Below, in pieces: positions 16,312 to 24,542 of a stretch of 39,548 bases of DNA (position 1 is its first letter; each line of letters begins with the position of its first letter). The DNA is taken from positions 1-39,548 of the forward strand of contig NZ_QNRU01000019.1 of the NCBI RefSeq assembly GCF_003315235.1, in the 5' to 3' direction. A program made the translations under genes and the position numbers. The stretch comes from Neisseria gonorrhoeae. Lineage in GTDB: Bacteria; Pseudomonadota; Gammaproteobacteria; Burkholderiales; Neisseriaceae. The notes below the pieces were generated by a model that ran no database searches, was not told the DNA's origin, and worked only from the letters and a program-made list of their open reading frames with translations.

Positions 16312-18288
16312 TCAGCTTCCAATCAGTTTGACCCTCTGTCCCGGATTGATGGTGTTCAGGTTGGGATTGAGCCGGCGGATGTCGTCGATATGGATATTGA
16401 AGCGCGCGGCGATACTTTTGAAGGTGTCGCCTTTGCGCGCGGTGTAGGATACTTTTTCAATACGGGTTTGGGCAGGGGCTGCCTGCGCCAGGCGGAGTAC
16501 CTGTCCTTTTTGGATGGTGTTGCCTTTGATGTTGTTGGCGACAATCAGGTCGGCTACGCTGACGTTGTAGCGTTTGGCAATGTTGAACAGGGTGTCGCCT
16601 TCTACAACGCGGTGGATGCTGGCATGGAGCGGGGAGGTTTCGGCTTCGCCGTCGGCAGCTTTGGCTACGCGCGTTTCCAAACGTGCCCGGCGTTTGCCGT
16701 CGGCGGCAACGGTATGTTGCGGAGATGAGGAAATGTTGTGTTCGGCAACTGTGTCAGGCGTGCCGATGACGGCGGAGATGGTTTCTTCAGCCTGCCGGCG
16801 CAGGTTGTTTCGGGCAACAAGCTGCATGAGTTCGTCTGCCGCCTGCATGTCGTTTGGGGGGATGACCTGCGCGAGTGTTGCGGTTTGGGTTTCAGACGGC
16901 ATGGCAGTCTGTTTTTCGGTTTGAGGTTGCGCTGCGGCTGTCGCAAGGGCGGGTTCGGCAATGCGGACAAGGGGATCGGGTTCCGTACGGACGGTTTCTT
17001 GCGGCAAAGGTGCGACGGTAATGTCCGCTGTCTGTGCGGCGGCGGGTTGGATTCGGGCAATGCTGACGTTCACCGTGCCTGCCGGCATATTGGAACGGTA
17101 GGTGTCGGGCGTATTGTCGATGTCGATGGAAACGACGGATTCCGATGCCGTATGAAGGGTCTTGCCGTTCTTGGCGACAAGGATGCTGCGTCCTGCGTTG
17201 ACAAGGTTGCCGTTCAGGTTGTTGAGGCGTTTGATGTCGGCAATGCTCATGCCGGTTGCCGTCGAGATGTCGGACAGGCTGGTTTTGGCGGCAGGCGTAT
17301 AGACTTCCCATGAAAACAGGCTGTCGGGTGCGGCGTTGAGGTAGTTGCTTTGGAAGGTTTGGACGGACGCGACAGGAAGCAGCAGTTTGCGTTTGTTTTT
17401 GGGGATGAACGCGGGGACGTTGAATGCAGGATTCAGGGCGAGCAGCTCGCTTTGCGTGATGCCGGCAAGCCGGGCGATGGCTTCGTTGTCGAGCGGACGG
17501 CCCGGTTCGACTGCCTGAAAATAGGGTTTGTTGTCTATGTCGCTGATATTCATGCCGAAAGATTGGGGGGTGGCAATAATGTTGCGCACGGCGAGCAGCT
17601 TGGGGACATAGTTGCGCGTTTCGTTGGGCATACGCAGGTTTTCGTAGGTCGGTTCGAGCCCTTGGTCGCGGGCGCGGTTGACGGCGCGTCCGACGTTGCC
17701 TTCACCCCAGTTGTAGGCGGCAAAGGCGAGCGGCCAGTCGCCGAACAGTCCATAGAGATATTGCAGATAGTTGAGTGCGGCATCGGTGGCTGCGTAAACG
17801 TCGTGCCTGCCGTCGTAAACCGGTGTTTTTTCCAAGCCGTAATGCCTGCCGGTAGCGGGCATGAACTGCCACAGGCCCGATGCGCCGACGTGTGATTTGG
17901 CTTTGGTGACGAACGCGCTTTCGATGAAGGGAAGCAGGGCGGCTTCGGCGGGCATATTGCGTTTTTTGACTTCGTTGGCGATATGGTACATATAGGGTCG
18001 GCTCCGGTTGACGACCCTGTCGAAATAGCTGCGGCTTGCGATGAATTTGCTTTCGTGGCGGCGTACCAGTTCGGGATTGACTTCGCCCATCCGGAAGCCT
18101 TGGCGCAGCTCGTCCCACAGGCTGCCGGATTGGAAATATTGTTTTGTCGGTGGCAGGTCGAGTATTGAAGAGTTTAACCGCATAATCGCTAAACCGACTT
18201 GGTGTGATGAGGTGTTTTGGGCATATAGGAAACCCGGACAAACGGACAGACCTGATGCGGTCAGGGCGATGGTTTTGAGTTTGGACAT
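16312..18288 (-). CDS. mltD: Membrane-bound lytic murein transglycosylase D with LysM domains
   Basis: Cleaves the glycan strands of peptidoglycan to 1,6-anhydro products. The 658-residue product has a signal peptide (MSKLKTIALTASGLSVCPGFLYA, cleavage near 23-24), a family 1 SLT domain (about 100-230) with catalytic Glu123 in LPFIESAF and the signatures ASGLWQFMPATGR and AAYNWGEGN, and LysM-type repeats in the middle and at the C-terminus (HRVVEGDTLFNIAKRYNVS and YTARKGDTFKSIAARFNIH). An alanine/glutamine-rich linker about 430-560 contains MPSETQ, encoded by a DUS. No lipobox cysteine is at the usual place, unlike E. coli MltD, so membrane anchoring is unclear. Confidence 0.9.
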   Translation of the reverse strand: MSKLKTIALTASGLSVCPGFLYAQNTSSHQVGLAIMRLNSSILDLPPTKQYFQSGSLWDELRQGFRMGEVNPELVRRHESKFIASRSYFDRVVNRSRPYMYHIANEVKKRNMPAEAALLPFIESAFVTKAKSHVGASGLWQFMPATGRHYGLEKTPVYDGRHDVYAATDAALNYLQYLYGLFGDWPLAFAAYNWGEGNVGRAVNRARDQGLEPTYENLRMPNETRNYVPKLLAVRNIIATPQSFGMNISDIDNKPYFQAVEPGRPLDNEAIARLAGITQSELLALNPAFNVPAFIPKNKRKLLLPVASVQTFQSNYLNAAPDSLFSWEVYTPAAKTSLSDISTATGMSIADIKRLNNLNGNLVNAGRSILVAKNGKTLHTASESVVSIDIDNTPDTYRSNMPAGTVNVSIARIQPAAAQTADITVAPLPQETVRTEPDPLVRIAEPALATAAAQPQTEKQTAMPSETQTATLAQVIPPNDMQAADELMQLVARNNLRRQAEETISAVIGTPDTVAEHNISSSPQHTVAADGKRRARLETRVAKAADGEAETSPLHASIHRVVEGDTLFNIAKRYNVSVADLIVANNIKGNTIQKGQVLRLAQAAPAQTRIEKVSYTARKGDTFKSIAARFNIHIDDIRRLNPNLNTINPGQRVKLIGS

Positions 18289-18405
18289 GATTTATACTCG
18301 GCGGAATAAACATATTTTATCGTCCGATGGTACTGTTTGACTGAAAAAGCGTCAAGTTTTACAGGAACTTTATGCGGATTCGGAAATGGGCGGCCGATGT
18401 GTTTT

Positions 18406-18433
18406 TTGACAGAAATCCTGTTTGGAATAAAAT
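18406..18433 (+). promoter_or_regulatory. Sigma-70 promoter for the methyltransferase gene
   Basis: TTGACA (18406-18411), 16-base spacer, TAAAAT (18428-18433). The predicted start near 18440 leaves a short leader before the ATG at 18467. It may also drive mutM and the acyltransferase downstream. Confidence 0.75.
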
Positions 18434-18466
18434 ATCGGCAGGCAATCTGTTTGAAACGGACGCAAT

Positions 18467-19132
18467 ATGGATGCATGGTTTGAAGATACGGCGATGGGGC
18501 GGTATGTTGCAAAATTGGAACAGGACTTCTTTAATCGGTATGTGGCGTCATACCGTTTTTCGGGAATGTGTGCGGTTCAGGTGGGCGGTCAGTGGCTGAG
18601 CCTGTCTGAAGACATTGTCTGTGTGCCGCGAGATATGTCGATGTCGGCGGAGAATATGGCTTTGGCGGATGTTTTTGCGGATATGCTGCTTTTGCCGCAT
18701 ACGCTGGAATGCGGCGTACCTTCGCAAATCCTGTCGGAAGCGCACCGGATATTGAAACCGTCCGGACGTTTGATGCTGACGGGTTTCAATCCGTATTCGC
18801 TTTGGGGATTCTGCCGTTGGTTTGACGGTGTCCGTCTGCCGGAAAAACGGTTTTGTCTGCCGCTGCCCGAGTTGAAAAGGCAGCTTGCCGATGCCGGTTT
18901 CGATATTGAATTTGGGAAATTCATGGTGTATCTGCCTCCCGTTTCGTCGCTCGGGCAAATACGCTTTTGGCGGTTTATGGAAAAGGCGGGCGACCGTTGG
19001 TGGCCGCAATGTGCCGCAGTGTACGGTTTGGTTTTGGTCAAAAGGGCGGCGGGCGTAACGCCCCTGCCCGCGTGGGACGGGTATTGGGGCGGCAAAGCCC
19101 TTGCGGCGGGTGCGGCAAGGGTTGCGGATTAA
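18467..19132 (+). CDS. Class I SAM-dependent methyltransferase (type 11-like)
   Basis: A 221-residue protein. The central part fits a class I methyltransferase: [20 protein letters not shown] (about residues 76-95, the helix after motif III), then [19 protein letters not shown] (a post-motif strand). The glycine-rich motif I is weak, and the region before it ([11 protein letters not shown]) is short, so SAM binding is less certain than the fold. Substrate unknown. Divergent from mltD, with a good promoter at 18406-18433, and followed by mutM 52 bases later. Confidence 0.75.
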
Positions 19133-19184
19133 GGGACGGCCGTCTTTCAGACGGCATCTGTCAGAAGAAATGTCGGGAGGGGTT

Positions 19185-20012
19185 ATGCCGGAATTGCCGG
19201 AAGTGGAAACGACGTTGCGCGGCATCGCGCCGCATATTGAAGGAAAAACGGTGGAAGCCGTGATATTGCGCCAACTGAAGCTGCGCTGGCAGATCAATCC
19301 CGATTTGGGGGAGATTTTGTCCGGCCGGCAGGTTTTGTCCTGCGGCAGGCGTGCCAAATATCTGATTGTCCGTTTCCAAACGGGGATTTTGCTGATTCAC
19401 TTGGGGATGTCGGGCAGCTTGCGGATCTTTACGCCGTCGGACGGACGTATCGGCAGGCCGGACAGACACGATCACGTCGATATTGTGTTTTCAGACGGCA
19501 CGGTCATGCGTTACCGCGATCCGAGAAAGTTCGGCGCGATACTTTGGTATGAGGGAATCGAAGAACGTCATCCGCTGTTGGAAAAACTGGGGCCGGAGCC
19601 TTTGTCGGAGGCATTTTGCACGGATTATCTGTATGCGGGGCTGAAGGCGCAGAAACGCGCGGTCAAACTCGCTCTGATGGACAATACCGTCGTGGTCGGC
19701 GTGGGCAATATTTATGCCAACGAGAGTCTGTTCAGGGCGGGCATTTCGCCCCACCGTCCTGCCAACCGCCTAAAAAAGAAAGAGTGCGCGGTTTTGGTTG
19801 AAACCGTCAAAGCGGTGTTGCAGCGCGCCATTGAAACGGGCGGCAGTACGCTGAGGGATTTTGTGGACAGTGACGGCAAAAGCGGCTACTTTCAACAGGA
19901 ATATACGGTGTACGGGCGGCACAATCAGCCGTGCCTCCGGTGCGGCGGTTTGGTTGTGAAAGAAACTTTGGGGCAGCGCGGCACGTTTTATTGCACGAAC
20001 TGTCAGAAATAG
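19185..20012 (+). CDS. mutM: Formamidopyrimidine-DNA glycosylase
   Basis: Base-excision repair enzyme that removes 8-oxoguanine and ring-opened purines and nicks the strand. The 275-residue product starts [10 protein letters not shown]: Pro2 (the N-terminal nucleophile after Met removal) and Glu3 are present, with the lysine in RRAKYL. The C-terminal zinc finger uses Cys250, Cys253, Cys270 and Cys273 (CLRCGG and CTNCQK). The start at 19185 is fixed by the required N-terminal proline and by GGGAGGGG before it. A DUS lies in the 52-base leader. Confidence 0.97.
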
Positions 20013-20099
20013 GGCGGAAAACGGTTTCTGACGGCATTTTATCGGTATGCCGTCCGAACGTTTCAACAACAAACACCGATTATCGGGAAAGAATTGCCC

Positions 20100-20867
20100 A
20101 TGTCTTCAAATAAAGCTTCATTTTTTACACGTCTGCGCCGCTTGTGCCGCTTGACGGTCTGGCTGTTCAAAACCGGCAAAAACCTGCGCGGTATTGACGG
20201 CGGCTGCCCCAAGTCGCGCAATCGGGCAGTTATAGCGTTGGGCAAGGGCGCTTTGGCGGCTTTGGATATCGGATTGGAGGTGGGCAGACCCGCACCCGAA
20301 CATCCGAACGGTGTCTTGGTTGCCGCCAACCACGTGTCCTGGCTGGATATTTTCGCGATGAGCGCGGTTTATCCGAGTAGCTTTATCGCCAAGCAGGAAA
20401 TCAAAAGCTGGCCGGTATTGGGCAAGATGGGGCAGAACGCGGGAACGGTGTTCATCAACCGCAATTCGCGGCGCGACATCGAACCGATTAACCGCGCCGT
20501 CTGCGAAACCTTGCAACGCGGTCAAAACGTCAGTTTTTTCCCTGAGGCGCGAACTTCCTCCGGACTGGGGCTCCTGCCGTTCAAGGCTGCGCTGTTCCAA
20601 TCCGCCATCGATGCGGGGGCAAAGGTTTTGGCGGTCGCACTGCGTTATTATGACGAAACGGGAAAAAGGACGGCCCGTCCGTCGTATGCCGATGTCGGTT
20701 TGCCGACTTGCCTGTGGCGAATCGTGTCTATGAAAAAACTGACTATCAAAGTCGATTTCGTTTGCGTGGCGGACGCGGCGGAAAGCGAAGACCGTTATGC
20801 TTTAAAAGATAAAATCGAAGAAAGCATCCGTGCCGTTGTCGCAGGCGATGCGGATGTTGCCGTCTGA
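20100..20867 (+). CDS. PlsC-family lysophospholipid acyltransferase
   Basis: A 255-residue membrane-associated acyltransferase, probably 1-acylglycerol-3-phosphate acyltransferase-like. Motif I is NHVSWLD with His78 and Asp83; motif II/III include FINRNSRRD and [10 protein letters not shown] with Glu149. An N-terminal hydrophobic/basic segment suits a membrane surface location. Neisseria has several such genes (nlaA, nlaB); I cannot say with certainty which this is. ATG at 20100; an in-frame TTG at 20094 would add two residues and has a better-spaced GGGA. The stop lies within a DUS (GCCGTCTGAA). Confidence 0.88.
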   Translation: MSSNKASFFTRLRRLCRLTVWLFKTGKNLRGIDGGCPKSRNRAVIALGKGALAALDIGLEVGRPAPEHPNGVLVAANHVSWLDIFAMSAVYPSSFIAKQEIKSWPVLGKMGQNAGTVFINRNSRRDIEPINRAVCETLQRGQNVSFFPEARTSSGLGLLPFKAALFQSAIDAGAKVLAVALRYYDETGKRTARPSYADVGLPTCLWRIVSMKKLTIKVDFVCVADAAESEDRYALKDKIEESIRAVVAGDADVAV

Positions 20868-20969
20868 AAGCGGTTGTCGGAATGTAGCGGTATGATTCGC
20901 TTTTGCGGATGCCTTAAGGCTGCGGTAACGGGAGTACCTCAAAAGAAATGCCGTAAGGATAGTTTGTTG

Positions 20970-21076
20970 TATAGTGGATTAAATTTAAATCAGGACAAGG
21001 CGGCGAAGCCGCAGACAGTACAAATAGCACGGCAAGGCGAGGCAACGCCGTACCGGTCTAAATTTAATCCACTATA
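20970..21076. repeat. Short Correia repeat-enclosed element (107 bases)
   Basis: The ends are perfect 18-base inverted repeats TATAGTGGATTAAATTTA (20970-20987) and its complement (21059-21076). The interior holds the typical ACAAGGCGGCGAAGCCGCAGACAGTA and GGCGAGGCAACGCCGTAC pieces in shortened form, so this is the internally deleted size class of about 105 bases. It is AT-flanked, as expected for insertion at TA. Correia ends can provide promoter parts or IHF sites; here it lies between the acyltransferase gene and a small secreted-protein gene. Confidence 0.95.
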
Positions 21077-21129
21077 TCTATGGAAAATGCCATCTTAACT
21101 TGTGTTCAGACAGCATATTTTATATGGGA

Positions 21130-21441
21130 TTAACGGCGGAACCTGCCGCCGTCGAAATCATCGAAAGCCTCATAAGCCGCCCGGCATTGGATTTTCTGTT
21201 CCGCATAAGGCAGGGTGCGGAATGCTTTGCGCGCCTTTTTGTTTTCGCGCAATTCCTGCACGTTGCCTTGCGATCGGTACCACGCGGCACGGCGTTCCAA
21301 ATATTTCCTGCATTCGGGGTGCAGCATCTGCTTGTTTGCCTTGCTGATATGTTTGGTATGTCGGTGGGCGGGTTCTGACGTACCGGCAGCGGCAGTTGTT
21401 GATACCAGTCCCAGTATTGCAGACAACAGTATGGCAAGCAT
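21130..21441 (-). CDS. Small secreted basic protein; N-terminus possibly frameshifted
   Basis: The 103-residue frame MLAILLSAILGLVSTTAAAG is a clear signal peptide core (cleavage near TAAA-G), followed by a histidine- and lysine-rich mature part with two cysteines (HPECRKYLERR and KIQCRAAYEAF), ending FDDFDGGRFRR. No family recognised; probably periplasmic or secreted. Its ATG at 21441 has no good ribosome site. Sixteen bases upstream, an ATG at 21457 has AGGA at ideal spacing and encodes MSVNK; deleting one base would join it to give MSVNKMLAILLS, a textbook signal peptide. So either this start is weak or the gene carries a one-base insertion between 21441 and 21457. A degenerate DUS follows it. 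Confidence 0.65.
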   Translation of the reverse strand: MLAILLSAILGLVSTTAAAGTSEPAHRHTKHISKANKQMLHPECRKYLERRAAWYRSQGNVQELRENKKARKAFRTLPYAEQKIQCRAAYEAFDDFDGGRFRR

Positions 21442-21457
21442 CTTTATTGACGGACAT

Positions 21458-21559
21458 GACGATCCTTTCAGTTTGTAATTCCTTCCAGTATAGGATGGAA
21501 GGATGGAACGGGCAAACTGTCGGCAGTTTCAGACTCATTCAGCCGACAAAACTTGCCGT
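21458..21559. other. Spacer with two small hairpins
   Basis: Hairpins CCTTCCA (21481-21487) TGGAAGG (21496-21502) and AAACTG TCGG CAGTTT (21514-21529). They would lie in the leader or promoter of the leftward secreted-protein gene. No ORF seen. Confidence 0.35.
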
Positions 21560-21594
21560 TTGATATGCAAATTCAAATAACATATTAATCTCAA

Positions 21595-21707
21595 TAATAA
21601 ATTCCAATCGGTAAGAAAATGGAATTTGTCGGCGGCGGCGTGGCAAAAATCATACTTTGCAAAATTTAACAATTCGCAGGGGCGGAAAACCGGAAGTTTT
21701 CCTTTTT
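21595..21707 (+). ncRNA. Candidate small RNA (about 113 nt)
   Basis: A promoter-like TTGATA (21560-21565), 17-base spacer, TATTAA (21583-21588) is followed by a stem AAATTCCA (21599-21606) TGGAATTT (21620-21627) and, at 21684-21707, an intrinsic terminator GGAAAAC CGGAA GTTTTCC with five T's. No ORF longer than 16 codons lies between. The combination promoter, hairpin, terminator suggests a stand-alone transcript. The terminator could instead stop read-through from the rightward acyltransferase gene. Confidence 0.4.
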
Positions 21708-21872
21708 CGTCGGAAAATCCTTATTTCATCGCCTTGTAGCCGGAGCCGGTCAAAAGGCAAAAAATTTACCCGTTTTTTATCGGTAAAGAATTATCAGATA
21801 AAACAAATGTTATAGGAAAAATACGACAGGCGGGTTTTATCGCGCATTGCCTGAAACTGAAAAATGCAATCG

Positions 21873-21909
21873 TTGTCAAGACTGGAGAAAATGCTAAAAA
21901 TCCACTATA
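21873..21909 (+). promoter_or_regulatory. Probable nrdA promoter next to a Correia-like half-site
   Basis: TTGTCA (21873-21878), 16-base spacer, extended -10 TGCTAAAAA (21892-21900). TCCACTATA (21901-21909) directly after it equals a Correia terminus without a partner. The region 21710-21870 before it is AT-rich with weak hairpins and no ORF. I looked for an NrdR-box pair and did not find a convincing one. Confidence 0.45.
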
Positions 21910-21971
21910 TTGTCTGCCTTAATTTATTTGAAAAGACCGTGTCTTGAATATCAAGAGTGGAAGAGGAAGCG

Positions 21972-24251
21972 ATGAATACACCGACTGATTTAAAAGTAAC
22001 CAAACGAGACGGAAGATTGGAAGCCATTGATTTGGATAAGATTCACCGTGTCGTTACTTGGGCGGCGGAAGGATTGGAAAATGTTTCCGTGTCGCAGGTC
22101 GAGTTGAAATCGCACATCCAGTTCTACAACGGCATCCGCACCGACGACATCCACGAAACCATCATCAAAGCCGCTGCAGATTTAATTTCGGAAGATACCC
22201 CGGACTACCAATACCTTGCCGCACGTTTGGCGATTTTCCATCTTCGTAAAATAGCCTACGGCGAATACGAGCCGCCGCACCTTTACAACCATGTTAAAAA
22301 GATCACCGATGCCGGAAAATACGACAGGCATATCCTTGAGGATTACAGCCGCGAAGAATTTGACGAACTGAACGCCTATATCGACCACGAACGCGATATG
22401 TCCTTTTCCTATGCCGCCGTCAAACAGCTCGAAGGCAAATATCTGGTACAGAACCGCGTTACCCGCCAGATTTACGAAACGCCGCAGTTTTTATATGTTT
22501 TGGTGGCGATGTGCCTTTTCAGCAAATACCCGAAAGAGGCGCGCTTGGGTTACGTCAAACGGTTTTACGATGCCGTTTCCACATTCAAAGTATCGTTGCC
22601 CACGCCGATTATGAGCGGCGTGCGTACGCCTACGCGCCAGTTCTCAAGCTGTGTGCTGATTGAATGCGACGATAGTTTGGATTCCATCAATGCCACTACC
22701 AGCGCGATTGTGAAATACGTTTCCCAACGCGCGGGCATCGGCATCAATGCCGGACGTATCCGCGGGCTGGACAGCGAAATCCGGGGCGGTGAAGCCCGGC
22801 ATACCGGCTGCATTCCCTTCTTTAAGATGTTTCAGGCGGCGGTCAAATCTTGTTCGCAAGGTGGCGTGCGCGGCGGCGCGGCAACCTTGTTCTACCCCTT
22901 GTGGCATATTGAAGCCGAAAGCCTGCTGGTGTTGAAAAACAACCGGGGCGTGGAAGACAACCGTATCCGCCAGCTTGATTATGGCGTGCAAATCAACCGC
23001 CTGCTGTACACCCGCCTGATTAAGGGCGGCAACATTACGCTGTTTTCGCCCAACGAGGTTTCGGGGTTGTACGAAGCGTTTTTTGCCGACCAAGACGAAT
23101 TTGAGCGGCTCTATACGAAATACGAGCAAGACCCGAACATACGCAAGCGTATCATTCCGGCTGCCGACCTGTTTTCCACGCTGATGCAGGAGCGTGCCGG
23201 GACCGGGCGCATCTACATTCAAAACGTCGATCACTGCAATACGCACAGCCCGTTCGATCCGCGCGTTGCGCCTGTTCATCAGTCCAACTTGTGTATGGAA
23301 ATCGCCCTGCCGACCAAACCGCTGGACAACATCAACGACCCTGACGGCGAAATAGCCCTGTGTACACTGTCCGCCTTCAACTTGGGTGCATTAAACAGCT
23401 TGGACGAATTGGAAGGGCTTGCCGATTTGACCGTGCGCGCACTCGATGCACTTTTAGATTATCAGGGATATCCGGTAGAAGCCGCGCGTACCTCTACTAT
23501 GGACCGGCGTTCGCTCGGCATCGGTGTCATCAACTACGCCTACTATCTGGCGAAAAACGGTGTCCGCTACAGCGACGGTTCCGCGCTCGGTCTGACCCAC
23601 CGTACCTTTGAAGCCATACAGTATTACCTGCTCAAAGCATCGGCAAACCTTGCCAAAGAATACGGAGCGTGCACGCTCTTTAACCAAACCGTTTATTCGC
23701 AAGGCAAACTGCCCATCGACACCTACAAAAAAGATTTGGATGCCGTCTGCGGCGAGCCTTTGCATTACGACTGGGAAAGCCTGCGTGCCGACATCGTCAA
23801 ATACGGCCTGCGCAACTCTACTCTGACCGCGCTCATGCCGTCTGAAACCAGCTCGCAAATCGCCAACGCAACCAACGGCATCGAGCCGCCGCGCGGATTG
23901 GTAACGGTCAAAGCATCGAAAGACGGCATTTTGAAACAAGTCGTGCCGGAGTTTGAAACCTTGAAAAATGCCTACGAAACCCTGTGGCAGCTTCCGGGCA
24001 ACGAAGGCTACCTGAAACTTGTCGGCGTAATGCAAAAATTCGTCGATCAGGCGATTTCCGCCAACACTGCTTACGACCCGGGCAAATTCGAAGGTAACAA
24101 AGTTTCTATGAAACAAATGCTCAAAGACCTGCTGACTGCCTACAAATACGGCGTCAAAACCCTGTACTACCACAACACCCGCGACGGCGCGGACGACACG
24201 CAGACCGATATTCAAGATGACGGCTGCGCTGGTGGGGCTTGTAAGATTTAA
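21972..24251 (+). CDS. nrdA: Ribonucleoside-diphosphate reductase class Ia, alpha subunit
   Basis: Large subunit that reduces ribonucleotides to deoxyribonucleotides and carries substrate and allosteric sites. The 759-residue product has an N-terminal ATP cone (KVTKRDGRLEAIDLDKIHR), the redox cysteine in FSSCVLIECDDS, the active-site SNLCMEIALPT and ALCTLSAFNLG, the phosphate-binding MPSETSSQ (622-629) and the swinging C-terminal pair Cys752 and Cys757 in GCAGGACKI. Start at 21972 follows AGAGG; an in-frame GTG at 21957 is less likely. A DUS at 23835-23846 encodes the MPSE residues. nrdB follows after 291 bases, and a ferredoxin gene after that. Confidence 0.97.
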   Translation: MNTPTDLKVTKRDGRLEAIDLDKIHRVVTWAAEGLENVSVSQVELKSHIQFYNGIRTDDIHETIIKAAADLISEDTPDYQYLAARLAIFHLRKIAYGEYEPPHLYNHVKKITDAGKYDRHILEDYSREEFDELNAYIDHERDMSFSYAAVKQLEGKYLVQNRVTRQIYETPQFLYVLVAMCLFSKYPKEARLGYVKRFYDAVSTFKVSLPTPIMSGVRTPTRQFSSCVLIECDDSLDSINATTSAIVKYVSQRAGIGINAGRIRGLDSEIRGGEARHTGCIPFFKMFQAAVKSCSQGGVRGGAATLFYPLWHIEAESLLVLKNNRGVEDNRIRQLDYGVQINRLLYTRLIKGGNITLFSPNEVSGLYEAFFADQDEFERLYTKYEQDPNIRKRIIPAADLFSTLMQERAGTGRIYIQNVDHCNTHSPFDPRVAPVHQSNLCMEIALPTKPLDNINDPDGEIALCTLSAFNLGALNSLDELEGLADLTVRALDALLDYQGYPVEAARTSTMDRRSLGIGVINYAYYLAKNGVRYSDGSALGLTHRTFEAIQYYLLKASANLAKEYGACTLFNQTVYSQGKLPIDTYKKDLDAVCGEPLHYDWESLRADIVKYGLRNSTLTALMPSETSSQIANATNGIEPPRGLVTVKASKDGILKQVVPEFETLKNAYETLWQLPGNEGYLKLVGVMQKFVDQAISANTAYDPGKFEGNKVSMKQMLKDLLTAYKYGVKTLYYHNTRDGADDTQTDIQDDGCAGGACKI

Positions 24252-24288
24252 AACAGGTTAATTTTTGAAATATATCCAAGGCTTCTAG

Positions 24289-24335
24289 ATAGTAGGAGGC
24301 TTCAAGGATTTTCTTAAATTAGTGCCTACTACTAT
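24289..24335 (+). repeat. Hairpin between nrdA and nrdB
   Basis: ATAGTAGGAGGC (24289-24300) pairs with GCCTACTACTAT (24324-24335), 11 of 12 positions, 23-base loop. There is no T tract, so it is more likely an mRNA-processing or stability element than a terminator. AGGCTTC occurs twice nearby (24279-24285 and 24297-24303). Confidence 0.45.
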
Positions 24336-24372
24336 ATGAGGCTAAGTTGTTATTTTCCAGAAAAGGAAAAGT

Positions 24373-24522
24373 ATGGATGTCATTCGGTCATTCTTAGTTG
24401 AATATAAATTTTATATATTTATTAGTGTTCTTTTAGTATTTGCTATTTTAGGATGGCACTTTATTGATAGAATTCAACATGTTTTATATGGTGAATTAAA
24501 AATTAATAGAAAAGTCGACTAA
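24373..24522 (+). CDS. Candidate 49-residue single-pass membrane protein
   Basis: Sits alone between nrdA and nrdB. ATG 24373 follows AAGGAAAAGT and encodes [20 protein letters not shown], continuing [29 protein letters not shown], stop 24520-24522. Residues about 12-30 form one membrane segment; the tail is positively charged, suggesting an inside C-terminus or tail anchoring. It is strikingly AT-rich compared with nrdA and nrdB, which points to acquisition. It is co-oriented with nrdAB and ends 20 bases before nrdB, so it would be co-transcribed. No family recognised. Ribosome site, open frame and membrane segment together make it more likely real than chance. Confidence 0.5.
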   Translation: MDVIRSFLVEYKFYIFISVLLVFAILGWHFIDRIQHVLYGELKINRKVD

Positions 24523-24542
24523 TTTTTAAAAAGAGAGACGTT

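Noticed and set aside
21559-21577. FNR-like site TTGAT...TCAA before the candidate sRNA
   Set aside because: Half-sites are wrongly spaced for the TTGAT-N4-ATCAA pattern.
21898-21914. NrdR box before nrdA
   Set aside because: Resembles the core of one box, but it is too short and I find no second box at proper spacing; a Correia terminus explains it as well.
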